From Rosa chinensis (taxonomy: Eukaryota; Streptophyta; Magnoliopsida; Rosales; Rosaceae): 64,000 bases of DNA. The stretch covers positions 26,231,789 to 26,295,788 of the forward strand of contig NC_037091.1 in the NCBI RefSeq assembly GCF_002994745.2, written 5' to 3'. A program made the translations under genes and the position numbers. Under the pieces are notes generated by a model. That model was not told where the DNA came from and ran no database searches. It saw nothing but the letters and a program-made list of their open reading frames with translations. How positions within the stretch are numbered: the stretch's first letter is position 1; each line of letters opens with the position of its first letter. Positions 23,101 through 33,721 of the stretch are shown piece by piece.

Positions 23101-25947
23101 TATGTACAGATTAGTCTATTTATTTTTTAGGTAATTTAAGTCTCTTAGGTTACTTAAGCTCAGGCTTATCAAGCCTAATGGTGATAGGGTTAGTAAAATG
23201 TATTTTATTGTTAAGAATTCTAGAATTCATCAGTTTTTGATTTTATAGAGGCAATCGTTATTTATCAGACTTCATGGAAGATTCTGACAAAGAAAAAAAA
23301 CTTCATGAAAGATTAAAACATCCTTACATCAGTCTTCACGAACACCCCTCTAATATTGTTTTTGTTGTCTCCCTAGTCTGTCTTTTCCTTTGGCCCAACT
23401 CTTCTGTTTCTCCTCTCCAAACCTAATTTCCTCTACTCTTCTCAATCACTCTAAAGTATGAATTATATCCCAATTGGTGCTATATCTTCCCATCACATGC
23501 ACTGCTGCTCCATCTATCTAGACCATTCTAGAATGTTCCTCACCTATAAAAACCCCACATGAAAATCAAGGCTGCAGTGCCACACATTTCTGTTGACAAA
23601 CCTAGACACCTCTAGTTGCACCACCGTCATCTCCCAGATCTACACAGCTCATCCAGTTGTGCCGTCCGCCACCATGGGTTGCCTCCCAGTCGTTGTCTTC
23701 TACTCAGCCTACCAATTGTAAACATCATAACTGAACTCCCTTATGGTCTTAAATGTACTCTCATATGGGTGTTTCAATTCCTCAGCTCCCTTGCAAGGAG
23801 TGGGTTCTTGTCACCCGGGGGAATGATACAGTATAGTCAAATTATTATTCAAGTATTTTAGGCTATTTATACTTGGACTTTATTTATTAGGATTTCTAAT
23901 GCTAGGGTTAGTAAAGGTAATTTGTTGTCAGGGTTCTCGAATAATATTTAGCTTCTTTAAATAGAGGCATTGCTATCATTACTTCTTAGACATTGTGAAT
24001 GGATACACACACACACACACACACACATACTTGAATCTCGACTATCTCTCCTGTAATATTGGTCTTGTTGTCTCCCTAGTCTATCCTTCCATTATCCCTA
24101 ATTCTTCTATTTCTCATCCTCTCTAAAGTCTGAATGATATCCCAATTAGTGCTGCATCAACTACTTAACTAGTCCTTGATCATTTGTGTGCAGTTCCTCG
24201 ATCTATGAATACTGTAACAGCTTCTTAAGCTTCTTTGCTTTTGGGCCTTTTAGGTCCCATACATAACAGAAAAAAGAAAGAAAAAAAAGTAATTAACTAA
24301 TTCGTTTCAATGAGCCAACTGAGGTAGATGATAAAAGTCTGGATATATATTGTAAAGTGCCCCTCTCCTTAGGGACGTCCCACACAAATTGTGACGGACA
24401 TCAAAGAGGAGAACATGCTTCTAAATTTTTATGTTAAAGTAACAAGAAAGCAAACTGTCCTACCTTTTTCAGGTCAGCAAGAATAAGAGGGCTCCCACTT
24501 CTGCATATTACAGATGTTCCTTTGAAATCAAACTCCATTTTACCAATGTCAAGTTCCATTTCCTCTTTGTCTCGCTCAGCCATAACTACAACAATCCCTC
24601 CACCCAAACTCTCATTAGCTATTGCAATCTGGTTCAATAATGATCCCTGAATTCACAATGGCATTCAGTCAAATCACTTTTCATTAAGATAAACTGTAAC
24701 CTTACCTCATATATTCGCACAGCAAATGATGAAAGGAAATTAGCAATACAATAAAAAATTACCAATTTATCGCTCCAACCGAGAATTAAAGTATGGTTTT
24801 GCTCCACTACCTCACTTCTTCCTTTCCTCAATGAGTCAAACTTCTCTGAAATTGCATCAGAAACAAGTCCAAGCATCATTGCAAATATGAGCATCCCACC
24901 AAAGCTAATGGAAACTGAAACAAGCCTTTCGCCAATTTGTTCAGAGTCAGTATGGTTGCCAGAATCAGCTACATACGTCCACGATAACCAAAGACATTCC
25001 GCTAAGCTATCATCTTTCACTCCAAACAATGCTAACCCCCCAAGACAAATAAGTAACAGTGTTGCAACCAACAATGTCAGTGGCTTAGAATACGGGTGGA
25101 CTGATAAAAACAAATCGACACGGTACGCTAGCTGTTTGTTTAGAGATTCTTCTTCAGAGATGTTCTCCGGTGACCGTGATCTCGAGACATAGTCAATGTA
25201 CTTGAAAACCACAAGAGGGATTGATAAAAACACGAGGGAGACCATAAGCGCTAATCGTTTTAATCTTCTGTTAGGAATATCATCATCCTCCAGCCCAGAA
25301 TAAGTGATGAGCTCCATAGATTCTAACGAATTGTAGGCTTGTAATCTCAATTCAAGCTTGGAAATATAATCCTGCAACTCATTGACTTGGCTATGTAAAC
25401 AGAAGTTTTGGTACACCACTGACGACAAAACCGTCATCAAAATCTGATATGCACAAACAAATTTATGAGCTCCAATCACAATCAAGCTATCAAACCCTAG
25501 AATTATGAGAGAGACGAGAGAGAGAGGTACCGCTACTGAACAAGCCATTTTCCACCGGAGTTTGAAGCCGAGTCCGGAAAAGCTAATGACCTTGTCGCCG
25601 GAAGCCTCCGATCGTTTTTTGGAGAGGCCGTCGGGGACGCCGGAAACGGGCTGGTTGACATCGTTTCGCGGAGGCTTCTCCCGCCGACGGGGGAAGTCAA
25701 CTCTCCGGCGGGGCCTGTCATGGCTGAAAGTTCTCGGAGGGGCGGAGCTGGAGGACGAAACGGCGCGAAACGACGTCGCCGGACCAAATGGCGGCTGAGA
25801 ATCGGTGGGGAGGGGTGGGGATGGTCTGGGGTTTGTGGGGAATCTTCGGTGGTATTTTGGGGATTTCGCTGCGTGGATGAAGGGCGGTGAGGGAAAGTAC
25901 CAGTCTCTGCTGGAGGAAGGGATTGCTGAGTCGGAGTCGAGGGACAT
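17111..25947 (-). CDS. CASTOR: CASTOR-type nuclear-envelope ion channel, complete
   Basis: Cation channel of the nuclear envelope needed for symbiotic calcium spiking (family knowledge). Coding exons, 5' to 3': 25947-25531, 25443-24763, 24646-24464, 22126-22067, 21887-21684, 21535-21287, 19817-19719 (exon 7b; alternative 7a at 19973-19875), 19482-19288, 18947-18855, 18387-18133, 17329-17111. All are phase 0, giving 884 residues; Lotus CASTOR is about 853. The N-terminus is Pro/Ser/Arg-rich. TM1 lies near residues 140-160 and TM2 follows near LMVSLVFLSIPLVVF. TM3 is TLLVATLLLICLGGLALF. The pore filter is ADSGNH and TM4 is GGMLIFAMMLGLV. RCK-like regions follow: HTLILGWSDKL, LLCGWRRDMEDM and the C-terminal VKDVFVVIAEKE. 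No premature stop is present. Intron 3 (2.3 kb) contains repeats. Confidence 0.95.
19719..19817 (-). other. CASTOR: CASTOR alternative exon 7b (99 nt)
   Basis: 33 codons starting VWRGSLPKDFVVPKSAERIL and ending GWRRDMEDMIM. It has AG at its start and GT at its end, phase 0 at both. This is the version closest to the Lotus CASTOR protein as I remember it (RRGSLPKDFVYPKSPERIL). It joins exon 8 to give DMIM-VLDAFLAPGSE. Confidence 0.9.
19818..19874 (-). other. 57-nt intron between alternative exons 7a and 7b
   Basis: Starts GTAAGT and ends CTGCAG, with a CTAAT branch-like motif and a long pyrimidine tract. It is shorter than the usual plant minimum of about 70 nt, so direct 7a-7b splicing should be inefficient. 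Confidence 0.7.
19875..19973 (-). other. CASTOR: CASTOR alternative exon 7a (99 nt)
   Basis: Also exactly 33 codons, phase 0 at both ends: VKEASFIQIS, then RKPQKILLCGWRRDIDDMLV. It has a good acceptor (TTGATCATTCAG) and donor (GTAAGT). It is homologous to 7b in its second half (ILLCGWRRD) but different in its first 15 residues. It lies directly upstream of 7b, with a 57-nt gap. The open frame and intact splice sites argue that it is functional rather than a dead duplicate. Confidence 0.8.
22127..24463 (-). other. CASTOR intron 3 with direct repeats and a CA microsatellite
   Basis: The 2.3 kb intron holds two diverged direct copies about 700 bp apart (near 23340-23490 and 24043-24158). Both share TAATATTG..TTTGTTGTCTCCCTAGTCT and a distal ATATCCCAATT.GTGCT end, suggesting an old small LTR (TRIM-like) element. 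24005-24027 is a CA repeat. No coding potential belonging to an element was found. Confidence 0.55.
25444..25530 (-). other. CASTOR: CASTOR intron 1, 87 nt, in frame and stop-free
   Basis: GTACCT...TATCAG, exactly 29 codons without a stop. If retained it encodes VPLSLVSLIILGFDSLIVIG followed by AHKFVCAYQ, a strongly hydrophobic stretch, just before TM1. Confidence 0.75.
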
Positions 25948-26350
25948 GTTGGGGATAGTCCTACAAGTTTAGGTACGTTTTGGGCATTCGAGTGCCTCTT
26001 ATTTCTGGTAACGTGGGTGGATTCAGAGCTGCTAATGCTGGCAAGTTTGGAATTTGAAAGGGGTTGCTGCTTAAGATATATGGGTTAAGGAGTTTGATCA
26101 GTGCCTGTTCTTTAATTAATTTAGGGTCACGACGAAATGCGTTGACCTGAATATGACAACTTTAATTTGTTTTTATGCACATAATACCTGGATTCGTCCC
26201 TTAGAATGAAGGGTGTAGAATTTAGAGATGAAGGGATTTCTTATAAGCTCATGTTTACATTGTGTTACAAAGACTCAAAAGCGTTTTTAAATTAAGGGAA
26301 AATGATCATTTATCTAATTTTGGAGTTAATTAACCCCACTTATCCAAACA
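25948..26350. other. CASTOR upstream region
   Basis: Expected promoter and 5' leader of CASTOR; no unambiguous TATA box was chosen. No other gene is present. Confidence 0.3.
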
Positions 26351-26990
26351 CTAAGGTTGTGTTTGTTTCGTGGGACTAAACGGGATTGTACTAGCCTATG
26401 TAATACAATTAGACTTATCCCACGTTTGGCACACATGAGGACTCAATTAAATGAGATAAAAGAGTCCCCGCATCAGCTCCCGACCTTCTTACATAGAACC
26501 CCCAAAACTCACCGAACTGTGGAAGCAAGGGCTTCAACAACGCTCATTAGTCTCTCCATCCCTTTCGCACGCTTCAGCCTCGTCTCTCCATCTCTTTCGC
26601 GCTTCAGCCTCGTCTCTCCACTCTCGATACGCTTCATCCTCCTTGATCTACTCGTCCAGGTTCAATTTCTTTTCTCTCTCATGCTCCTTTTGCTGTGATT
26701 CTGATTCCATCTTCCCTTCGACCATGTCTAGCTTCTTCTTCTCGTGTATCTACTGTGATTTGTTAAATTAAAGACTATGGATTGATTTTCCATTAACAAT
26801 TATTTATGGGTTGTTACAATTGGTGTCTAGATACCTTGATTTACTAAGAATTGATCAATTTCAAGACTAGGCTGAATGGATTAAGAGTTCCTACTAGTAA
26901 GACTATTGGATTAGTTGTGTAGATTAAATTAATGCAGTTTATGTGCCTTTCACACACTAATAGGAATTTTTATTTTGGCTATTAGGTTAT

Positions 26991-27421
26991 TATTACGTTG
27001 TAGATGGTGGTTACACAAATGGTGAAGGATTTCTTGCACCATATAGAGGAACAAGGTTTCATTTATCGGAATGGGATGAAAGAAATATGTCTAAGGATCA
27101 TGTGGAATATTTTAACATGAAGCATTCGAAGGCAAGAAATGTCATAGAAAGGTGTTTTGGAATGCTAAAAGGAAGGTGCCGCATACTAAGGAGTCCATCA
27201 TTGATCCGATGGAGCATGCAGTATGTGAATTAGATGCACAAAATGGGGAAGAAGCTGATGTAGTTGGCACAATTGAAGAGTCTAATCAATGGACTACTTG
27301 GAGGAATGAATTAGCTTTACAAATGCATAATGAATGGACGGGAAGAAGAGCTGTAAGGGCTGTCGGAGATATAAGGGTTTCAGGTGCTGCTGCAAGGGAT
27401 GCAAGAGATTCAAGAGAATAA
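26991..27421 (+). pseudogene. PIF/Harbinger transposase, C-terminal fragment
   Basis: DDE_Tnp_4 family. The first segment (26991-27175) reads YYVVDGGYTNGEGFLAPYRG, GTRFHLSEW and ARNVIERCFGMLKGR: the second catalytic Asp (VVD) and the Glu (VIERCFG) are visible. After about 27175 the frame shifts and a piece is missing; 27190-27421 continues as the acidic C-terminal tail with SNQWTTWRNELALQMHNEW. The first Asp and the N-terminal helix-turn-helix are absent. An AG just before 26986 could be an intron acceptor. Confidence 0.85.
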
Positions 27422-28470
27422 ATCATGTAGTTTCCGCTTTATATACATCTAAGTACTAAGGATCATTATTTATGTAGCTTTTGATTTGTTGTGAACACTA
27501 ATGCATAGTGAAGGAGGAATAAAGATGGTGGTGACTCCTCTTGCTCTTGTTGCGTCTCAATCTGCTTTCCACGCCGCCTCTTGTCTCTAGACGTCCTCTT
27601 TTTCTTCCTTGTATGTCTCTTTTTAATTCCTACTTGACTTGGGCTTCTTAAGTCTTCTGGTCCAACTTGGAATAGATTTCTTCTCTCCAAAGAAACACAA
27701 GGTTATTATAGTCAACGCAAGAAATTACTCTAAATATATCAGACCTCAGACGTACATGTTCAGTCTTGTTCCATTCGAGTGCTAAGATCAACGGACTTGG
27801 GCATCACAAGTCAGATTCCAAAAATATATGCAAAATCCATCAGAATCTGCCTTCCCGAACTAGGTTCACTTATCATCATAACTTCCTCCAGAGGAATCAG
27901 AATCCACTTCCGTAAAATTCCTCAGAAAGCTAACATCTTTATCTTTCCAATGGTATATGGCTCGCCTTCTAATTCCTTGTGAGAAGGTACAGTTTAATCC
28001 TCAAAGTTGACGCACAGCAGAGACAATTCTGGACGCTCAGGATAGCAAGCACCCTTTCAATCCTGCGTTCGACTTTAAGCTGCAAATCCTTCTTTTCTCC
28101 AATTTAACCTACAAAACATAAAGACAAAGTAAATGACTCAAAGATGACCAGTTCTAAGCCTAGAATCCTACATTTAAGGGTATAAAAATGTATGAAATTA
28201 TGAACTTATCACTAGCCTCGAAGAATATCTTTCATTGAAAGAAGTAGGATTTGTACTTGCATTTTGAGTAGGGCAACGTTGCTTGCCTTAGCATATGGGA
28301 ATGATAATTATAGCCTTAGTTATGGTTTCCACTCATTAACTTCTTTAAATTGTATGTTACTAGCCATTTATTGAACTGAATTGAACATAGACACAACCAT
28401 TTACCACTTATGCTCTTTAGATAATCATGTTTATGTTTCCTTGACCATGTCATGTTGATTTTTTTAGAAA

Positions 28471-28548
28471 ATGGAAAGTGGTGATGAAAATACAGAGCAA
28501 GGGAAGTCAAGGCGTGTATGGACCAACTTTGAAGAAGAGTCTCTGTTG
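28471..28548 (+). pseudogene. Harbinger Myb/SANT-like protein, first codons only
   Basis: ATG at 28471 opens MESGDENTEQGKSRRVWTNF then EEESLLNV, the typical start of the Myb/SANT-like partner of Harbinger transposases (RVWT..EEE.LL). Homology ends at about 28550 where the GGGCCG-rich repeat begins. Confidence 0.7.
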
Positions 28549-30200
28549 AATGTAGGCCTCATTAACGGGCCGAGCCCTGCCCATTGGTAGCGGGCTTGGG
28601 CCGGGCCTTACTCTATTTTTAAATAGTAGCTGGCCGGGCCGGGCTTTATTGTAAATTGAAGGATCCAAGCCAATCCATTTAATGCGGGCCTCGCGAGCTT
28701 TTTGGGGCCGGGCCGGGCTAAGCCTTGCGGGCTTTTTCGGAGCGGGCCTTGCGGGCTTTATTTACAAATAAATCTTTAAAGATAATATTTTTTATAAACT
28801 TATATTTATATATCATACACTCCAAAGAGAAACCTCTATCAACTTAAATAAATTGGAAAAATTGACCGTTGGATGAGATTATTATAATAAATTATGAGTG
28901 TGGTAAAAAATTTAGCCAATTTCACCATATTTTCGAATCCGATCGAATTGGTCAACCGTTGTTACTTGTATGTTTTCTTGGTTGACCGATGACATGACGA
29001 CCATGAAACGTGCTTATTTTTTCACATCATGTCTGTAAATATTCCATCGATGGATGTGCGTGGACATAAGATAAAAATTTCAATTTTAATTGCAAAGATG
29101 TTGGTCTATATCAATTTGCCTCCTAAAGTCGTATGACTTGTATATTGCATTTAAATTGTTGAGGTTCATTCTAAAGCAACCATGAAGTGGAAAATGAATT
29201 TAGAGAAATCAACTGCTCGATTGAGAGATTGTAATGTTTTATGGTGATTGTAAAAAATTCAGCTAATTTGATTCTCGTTTCGAATTCGATCAATTAGGTC
29301 AAATTTAGTTACTCTTATAAACCTATATCTATCTTACACTCACTCCAAAGAGCAACCCCTATCAATTCAAAGAAAATGAAAAAATGGACCGTTGGATGAG
29401 ATTATTACAATAAATTATGAGTGTGGTAAAAAATTTAGCTAATTTCACCATATTTTCGAATCCGATCGAATTGGCCAACTGTTGTCACTTGTATGTTTTC
29501 TTGGTTGACCAATGACATGACAACCGTGAAACGTGCTCATTTTTTCACATCACGTCTATAAATATTTCATCGATGGATGTGCGTGGACACAAGATAAAAA
29601 TTTCAATTTTAATTACAAAGATGTTGGCCGATATTAATTTGCCTCCTAAAGTTGTATGACTTGTATATTGCATTTAAATTGTTGAGGTTCATTCTAAAGC
29701 AACTATGAAGTGGAAAATGAATTTAGAGAAATCAACCGCTCGATTGAGAGATTGTAATGTTTTATGGTGATTGTAAAAAATTCGGCTAATTTGATTCTCG
29801 TTTCGAATTCGATCAACTAGGTCAAATTTAGTTACTCTTATAAACCTATACCTATCATACACTCCAAAGAGCAACCCCTATCAATTCAAAGAAAATGGAA
29901 AAATGGACCGTTGGATGACATTATTACAATAAATTATGAGTGTGGTAAAAAATTTAACCAATTTCACCATATTTTTGAATCCGATCGAATTGGTCAACCG
30001 TCGTCACTTGTATGTTTTCTTGGTTGACCGATGGCATGACGACCGCGAAACGTGCTTATTTTTTCACATCACGTTTGTAAATATTCCATCGATGGATGTG
30101 TGTGGACATGAGATAAAAAAAAAATTAATTTTAATTACAAACACATTGGCCTATACCAATTTTCCTCCTAAAGTTGTATGACTTATACATTACATTTAAA
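28549..30200. mobile_element. hAT-like repeat with GC-rich left end and tandem interior
   Basis: The left boundary TAGGCCTCATTAACGGGCCG begins a run of GGGCCGGGCC and GCGGGCTT motifs (28553-28760), a pattern common at ends of plant hAT MITEs. The interior is a 2.65-copy tandem array. No complementary right terminus was found near 30200, so the superfamily call is tentative. Confidence 0.45.
28822..30197. repeat. Tandem repeat, unit about 520 bp, 2.65 copies
   Basis: CCAAAGAG.AACC.CTATCAA recurs at 28822, 29345 and 29864 (spacing 523 and 519), each followed by GACCGTTGGATGA, GAGTGTGGTAAAAAATTTA and CATCGATGGATGTG at equal offsets. The third unit stops after CCTCCTAAAGTTGTATGACTT. Copies 2 and 3 resemble each other more than copy 1, as expected if copy 2 gave rise to copy 3. 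Confidence 0.9.
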
Positions 30201-31342
30201 TTTGCAACCTTAGATCTTAAGATGATGGTTTGAATTATTTCATGCAATCCTGCATTTAGGTTGATATAAGAATAGTTCTTGGTTAGTTTCCCGTGCTACT
30301 TTGAAAGAAAACTCCTGGTCATGGTCAAATATTGTGTGATGGATGATACATAGAAGGACAAACTGAAGCAAAATGTATGGAAATAGATATACAAAGTTTC
30401 TACAATCTACTTCTTTACTTCAGTACTATAAAAAATTATCATCCTTCTTCATTAAAAGTAGTCAGTCAGCATGTCTGTACAATAAATTTACAATTGTGCT
30501 CTCTCTATCTCACTCACACAGTCACACGTATAACCTAGTCAAGCATATCGAAAAGATAAATGTTTTGTTGAGTCAATTTTGTTTTCATGATGTGGACACA
30601 GGATATCAATCTAAGGTGAAATGTAAACAGAAAAAAAATAATAGAGTAAAACCTATAGAGAATAAAGAGAGATGCATATTATTGAATAGCAGCAAATACT
30701 GACTCAACCAACCAGTTATTTATATTTGATTATTAACTGGGATGATTATGAGATTTTCCTCACTAAAAGTGTATTTCCAAAAGAGTCACTGCTTCCCCAA
30801 TTGCAAGGAACAATGGCTGAGGAAAATCAGGAAACAAATGAGAGATAATGCCTATATGCATGGGAGATGAGAAAAGAAGAATTCAGATGGAACCAGTTTT
30901 CATCCATAATGCTAGAAGCAATTACCACTTGTTTCCACTTGTAACCAAATACTGCAAATGAAAAGTTAAATGGACAACATTATAGATCATGAACTATCAC
31001 CTCATACATATTTCAAAACACACAGAATTCTCAATCACAGCAAAGACTTTTTTCAAAATTATCAAATCAATCCCCAAACACAAGGATAGTCCTAAAAAGT
31101 AATTCTTTGCAATTCAGTCTACTTCGGAATCTTAAAAGTGAAAAAGAACCTGAAATTGAAACCAAGAAATAGACCTGCTCGAGTTCCAGAACCTTTTAAT
31201 TGAAATGGGACTATATCTGAGACACTATAATTGCATACCAGAATCAAACCAAACCAAACAGATCGATCAAGATACCAAAACAGAACATGAGTTAGCAATA
31301 ACGAAAAGCAAGCAAAACAAAAAGAAGAAGTGAGCAACACAC
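30200..31342. other. No gene; possible intron 1 of the casein kinase-like gene
   Basis: AT-rich. Exon 2 of a casein kinase 1 gene was sought on the minus strand and not found. No other gene was recognised. Confidence 0.4.
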
Positions 31343-31417
31343 CTAAGTAGACTCTCCAAAGGATCCACTACTGTTCTTCCGGCCGACTCGGAATCGCCCC
31401 CCTACGCGAGACTCCAT
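31343..31417 (-). pseudogene. Casein kinase 1-like (CKL), broken exon 1
   Basis: ATG at 31417 gives MESRVGGRFRVGRKNSSGSF then GE. Plant CKL kinases start ME.RVG.KFRLGRKIGSGSFGEIYLG, with the first exon ending at that Gly. Here I-G of the ATP loop reads N-S, and after GAG one base of the expected Ile codon is missing. TCTACTTAG therefore reads S-T-stop where ATC TAC TTA G would read I-Y-L-G. The donor (TTAG followed by GTGTG) is still in place. The remaining exons are absent from the window. An LTR begins 83 bases upstream and probably cut the promoter. Confidence 0.75.
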
Positions 31418-31499
31418 AGCCCAAGAAGCCGCTTCTCTTTGCTGCCCAAAGAACGAGAATTGAAAACTGAGAAACTAGAAACGAAATCGAAGTCTATTA

Positions 31500-32018
31500 T
31501 GTGGCGACCCGAAGGGGGTATACCACAGCTCCGTAATATTAAGCCAATAAGAGCTCGATACGTAGTATACTTACCGTAGACCTACCAACTTAATACTACA
31601 AGGCCTTTTGAAAATACAATTTTTAGAAAATGGGAGACCAAGAAAAACTTTTAAGAAAGGACTTTAAATCAACAACCCAACACTCAAATGAACAAGTCTG
31701 GAAATGCTTAAAAATAAAGTGGGCAAGTGCACTGTGACGCCTTAGGGCTTACATCATAACCGAAATGAAAGGAGTTCAACAATAACAATAAAACAAAGGG
31801 GTGAGGCGCGCTCCCAGGTAGGTGGACCTCACAGAGTTCAACATGGAATGAAAAACGAGTAAATTAATGGAGTACCAAGGGGAAGAACTTCAAGCAACAG
31901 GAACAGCAACACACGGACTCGGCCAATGACTCACTTCTAATCCAAATCGTCCCGAATGACCTCGTTGTAACCTGAAATGTAGGGGTGAGCATTTCGTCCT
32001 CGCTAGCCCAATAGGGGC
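31500..32018 (-). mobile_element. Old LTR, distal part (split by the Athila-like insertion)
   Basis: Begins TGTGGCGACCCGAAGGGGG at 31500 and continues on the other side of the insertion at 39413. Removing 32019-39407 and one GGGGC copy restores continuous sequence (...CCCAATAGGGGC-CGACCC...). Its style (AGGCGCGCTCCCAGG) resembles the LTR at 59926-62972, read in the minus orientation. Confidence 0.6.
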
Positions 32019-33699
32019 TGATAGGAGCAAAAAAGTGTGACAATATTATTAATTATGTGCCTCATTTTAGCCTTATTTCTCCCTTAGTTTAGTGTTTTGA
32101 GTCATTAAGTCATTTTGAAAGTCTTGTTGAGTGTTTGGAGTGAAATAGGCGGAAAAAGTAAAATTCATGAAAAATCCTAGCTGGATCAGGATTCCTAACT
32201 GTCAACTATTTTTGCGGTCTTTACATTTTAATTTCCCTTTATTTTCTCTAGAAAATTCTGATATTCTCTTGCTTGTTGTAGGAAACGTTGCCTGGTTGAA
32301 CTCTTGGAAACAGCAATGATGGAGTCATAAAATAAAGCATTAAGATATTTAACCAAGCAATGAAGAAGGGAAATAAAGGAGAAAAGATGTTTTCAGTTGA
32401 GGAATAAAAGAAAAAGATGTTTCAGCTGAAAAATAAATAAGAGAAAGACGTTTCAGCTTGGAAATTAAAGGAATTGCCCCATTATGAGAGGAGTTAAGGC
32501 CATAAAGAAGACGTTTCAGTTGGGAAAGCCAACCAATGCTCCCCTATAAATAGGCAACGTCCAGAACTGAATTTGCATCACTTCCCAGCCAAGATCACTT
32601 CCCAGCCAAGATAATTCATTGCCTATCACTTCCTGGCCAAAAACCATTCCAAGACTACCCAATTCACTACTCAAACCTCCATCTTCTACAAGACCGTGAC
32701 CACCATCCATCCATCATCTACGAAGCTCTTAGGCGCTGAGTCAAGGACGCTCCACCACCATAGCAGAGACAAGTTCATCACCTTGTTGCTAAGCCGCTGA
32801 GGAAAGCTTCAAAGTGTAACTATGACTCTACTTATAATTTTTGTTTCGGTTTTATGTGTTTCAATTTGTGAGTTGTGTAATTGGAGACACGGAATTTTCA
32901 GAATATTTTTATTAATATTTTTGAGATTTTCAGTTTATTATTGAGTTAATTTTGAGAATTTTTTATGATGCATGTTATAATCTTGTGCCCTTTTACGTGT
33001 TTAGGTAATTTTCAGAGTTAGGTTAATAAGTTTGCATGCTAGAATAACGGTGAGAGTTCTTGTGTGTTTGCTTAATTTTCCAAGAGTAATTGTTATTTGT
33101 TAAGACGCTGAGTTAAACAAGTAGTAATTAGTTCTAACGGGTGGTAAAAACTATGTTCAATGGTTAAACGATTCTGGAAATTACGTGTTAAATTCTATGT
33201 CTAATGGTTAATTTGCACGTGTGAGTTGATTCGAAGGTTAGATAATACTACTAGTTAAGAGAATTACGCTGAGTGTTTTCGAAAATTAGTAGTATTAGGC
33301 TTGGTAAGGACTTTTCCGATCCAATCCTACATTAGAACGAATCAGATAAATGGATTGATCCGCTGAGGCTTTCCATTTGAGCTCTTATCTAGGCATATAA
33401 GATGGGCACATTTTTGTAGCATGTTGAAATGGATTTTCTGTTTTTACACTTAGTAATTTCCAAGTGGTATTGGTCTAGGTTAGGGAAGCCGATCATTGTA
33501 TATAGTTTTATTTGTTTTGTTTTTATTTTAAGTAGATTAGGAACCAAATTTCAAAACCCCCCATTTTATTCTTTTATTTGTTAATTGACCTTTTTGTGTA
33601 GGTGTACCCTACAATCCCCGGACTGAACGATCCCTGCTTATCCTATACTGACAACTACATTTTGCAGGGTTAAATTGTGAGGCTATTTCAGTCGCATCA
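32019..33699 (+). repeat. 5' LTR of the Athila-like element
   Basis: 1,681 bp, TGATAGGAGC...GTCGCATCA. It holds CCAAT at about 32532 and a TATAAATA box at 32545-32552. By eye it differs from the 3' LTR at only three places: one T in a T-run near 32955, and two C/T changes in the last 20 bases. Confidence 0.95.
32545..32552 (+). promoter_or_regulatory. TATA box of the Athila-like 5' LTR
   Basis: TATAAATA preceded by CCAAT; the same box is at 38252-38259 in the 3' LTR. Confidence 0.6.
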
Positions 33700-33704
33700 A
33701 TTTT

Positions 33705-33721
33705 TGGCGCCGTTGCCGGGG
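33705..33721 (+). promoter_or_regulatory. Primer binding site, tRNA-Asp
   Basis: TGGCGCCGTTGCCGGGG is the exact complement of the 3' end of plant tRNA-Asp(GUC) as I know it. It lies five bases after the LTR end and primes minus-strand DNA synthesis. Confidence 0.85.

Larger units (their letters stand above)
26354..28548 (+). mobile_element. PIF/Harbinger element remnant
   Basis: Contains a transposase 3' part (26991-27421) and, 1 kb downstream in the same orientation, the start of the Myb/SANT-like second protein (28471-28548), the usual gene pair of PIF/Harbinger. The left side near 26354 (GTTGTGTTTGTTTCGTGGGA) resembles a Harbinger terminal region. The right end is lost where a GC-rich-ended repeat begins at about 28549. 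27430-28470 has no gene I can recognise. Confidence 0.65.

Noticed and set aside
24634..25947. Single 437-codon ORF as the CASTOR first exon
   Set aside because: It reads through introns 1 and 2; splicing at 25530-25444 and 24762 gives the family sequence (SVA-ILMTVL, WSDKL-GSLLNQ).
32516..32710. Minus-strand 64-codon ORF, repeated identically at 38223-38417
   Set aside because: It lies in both LTRs, opposite the leader just after the TATA box; no similarity to a protein and duplicated only because the LTR is.
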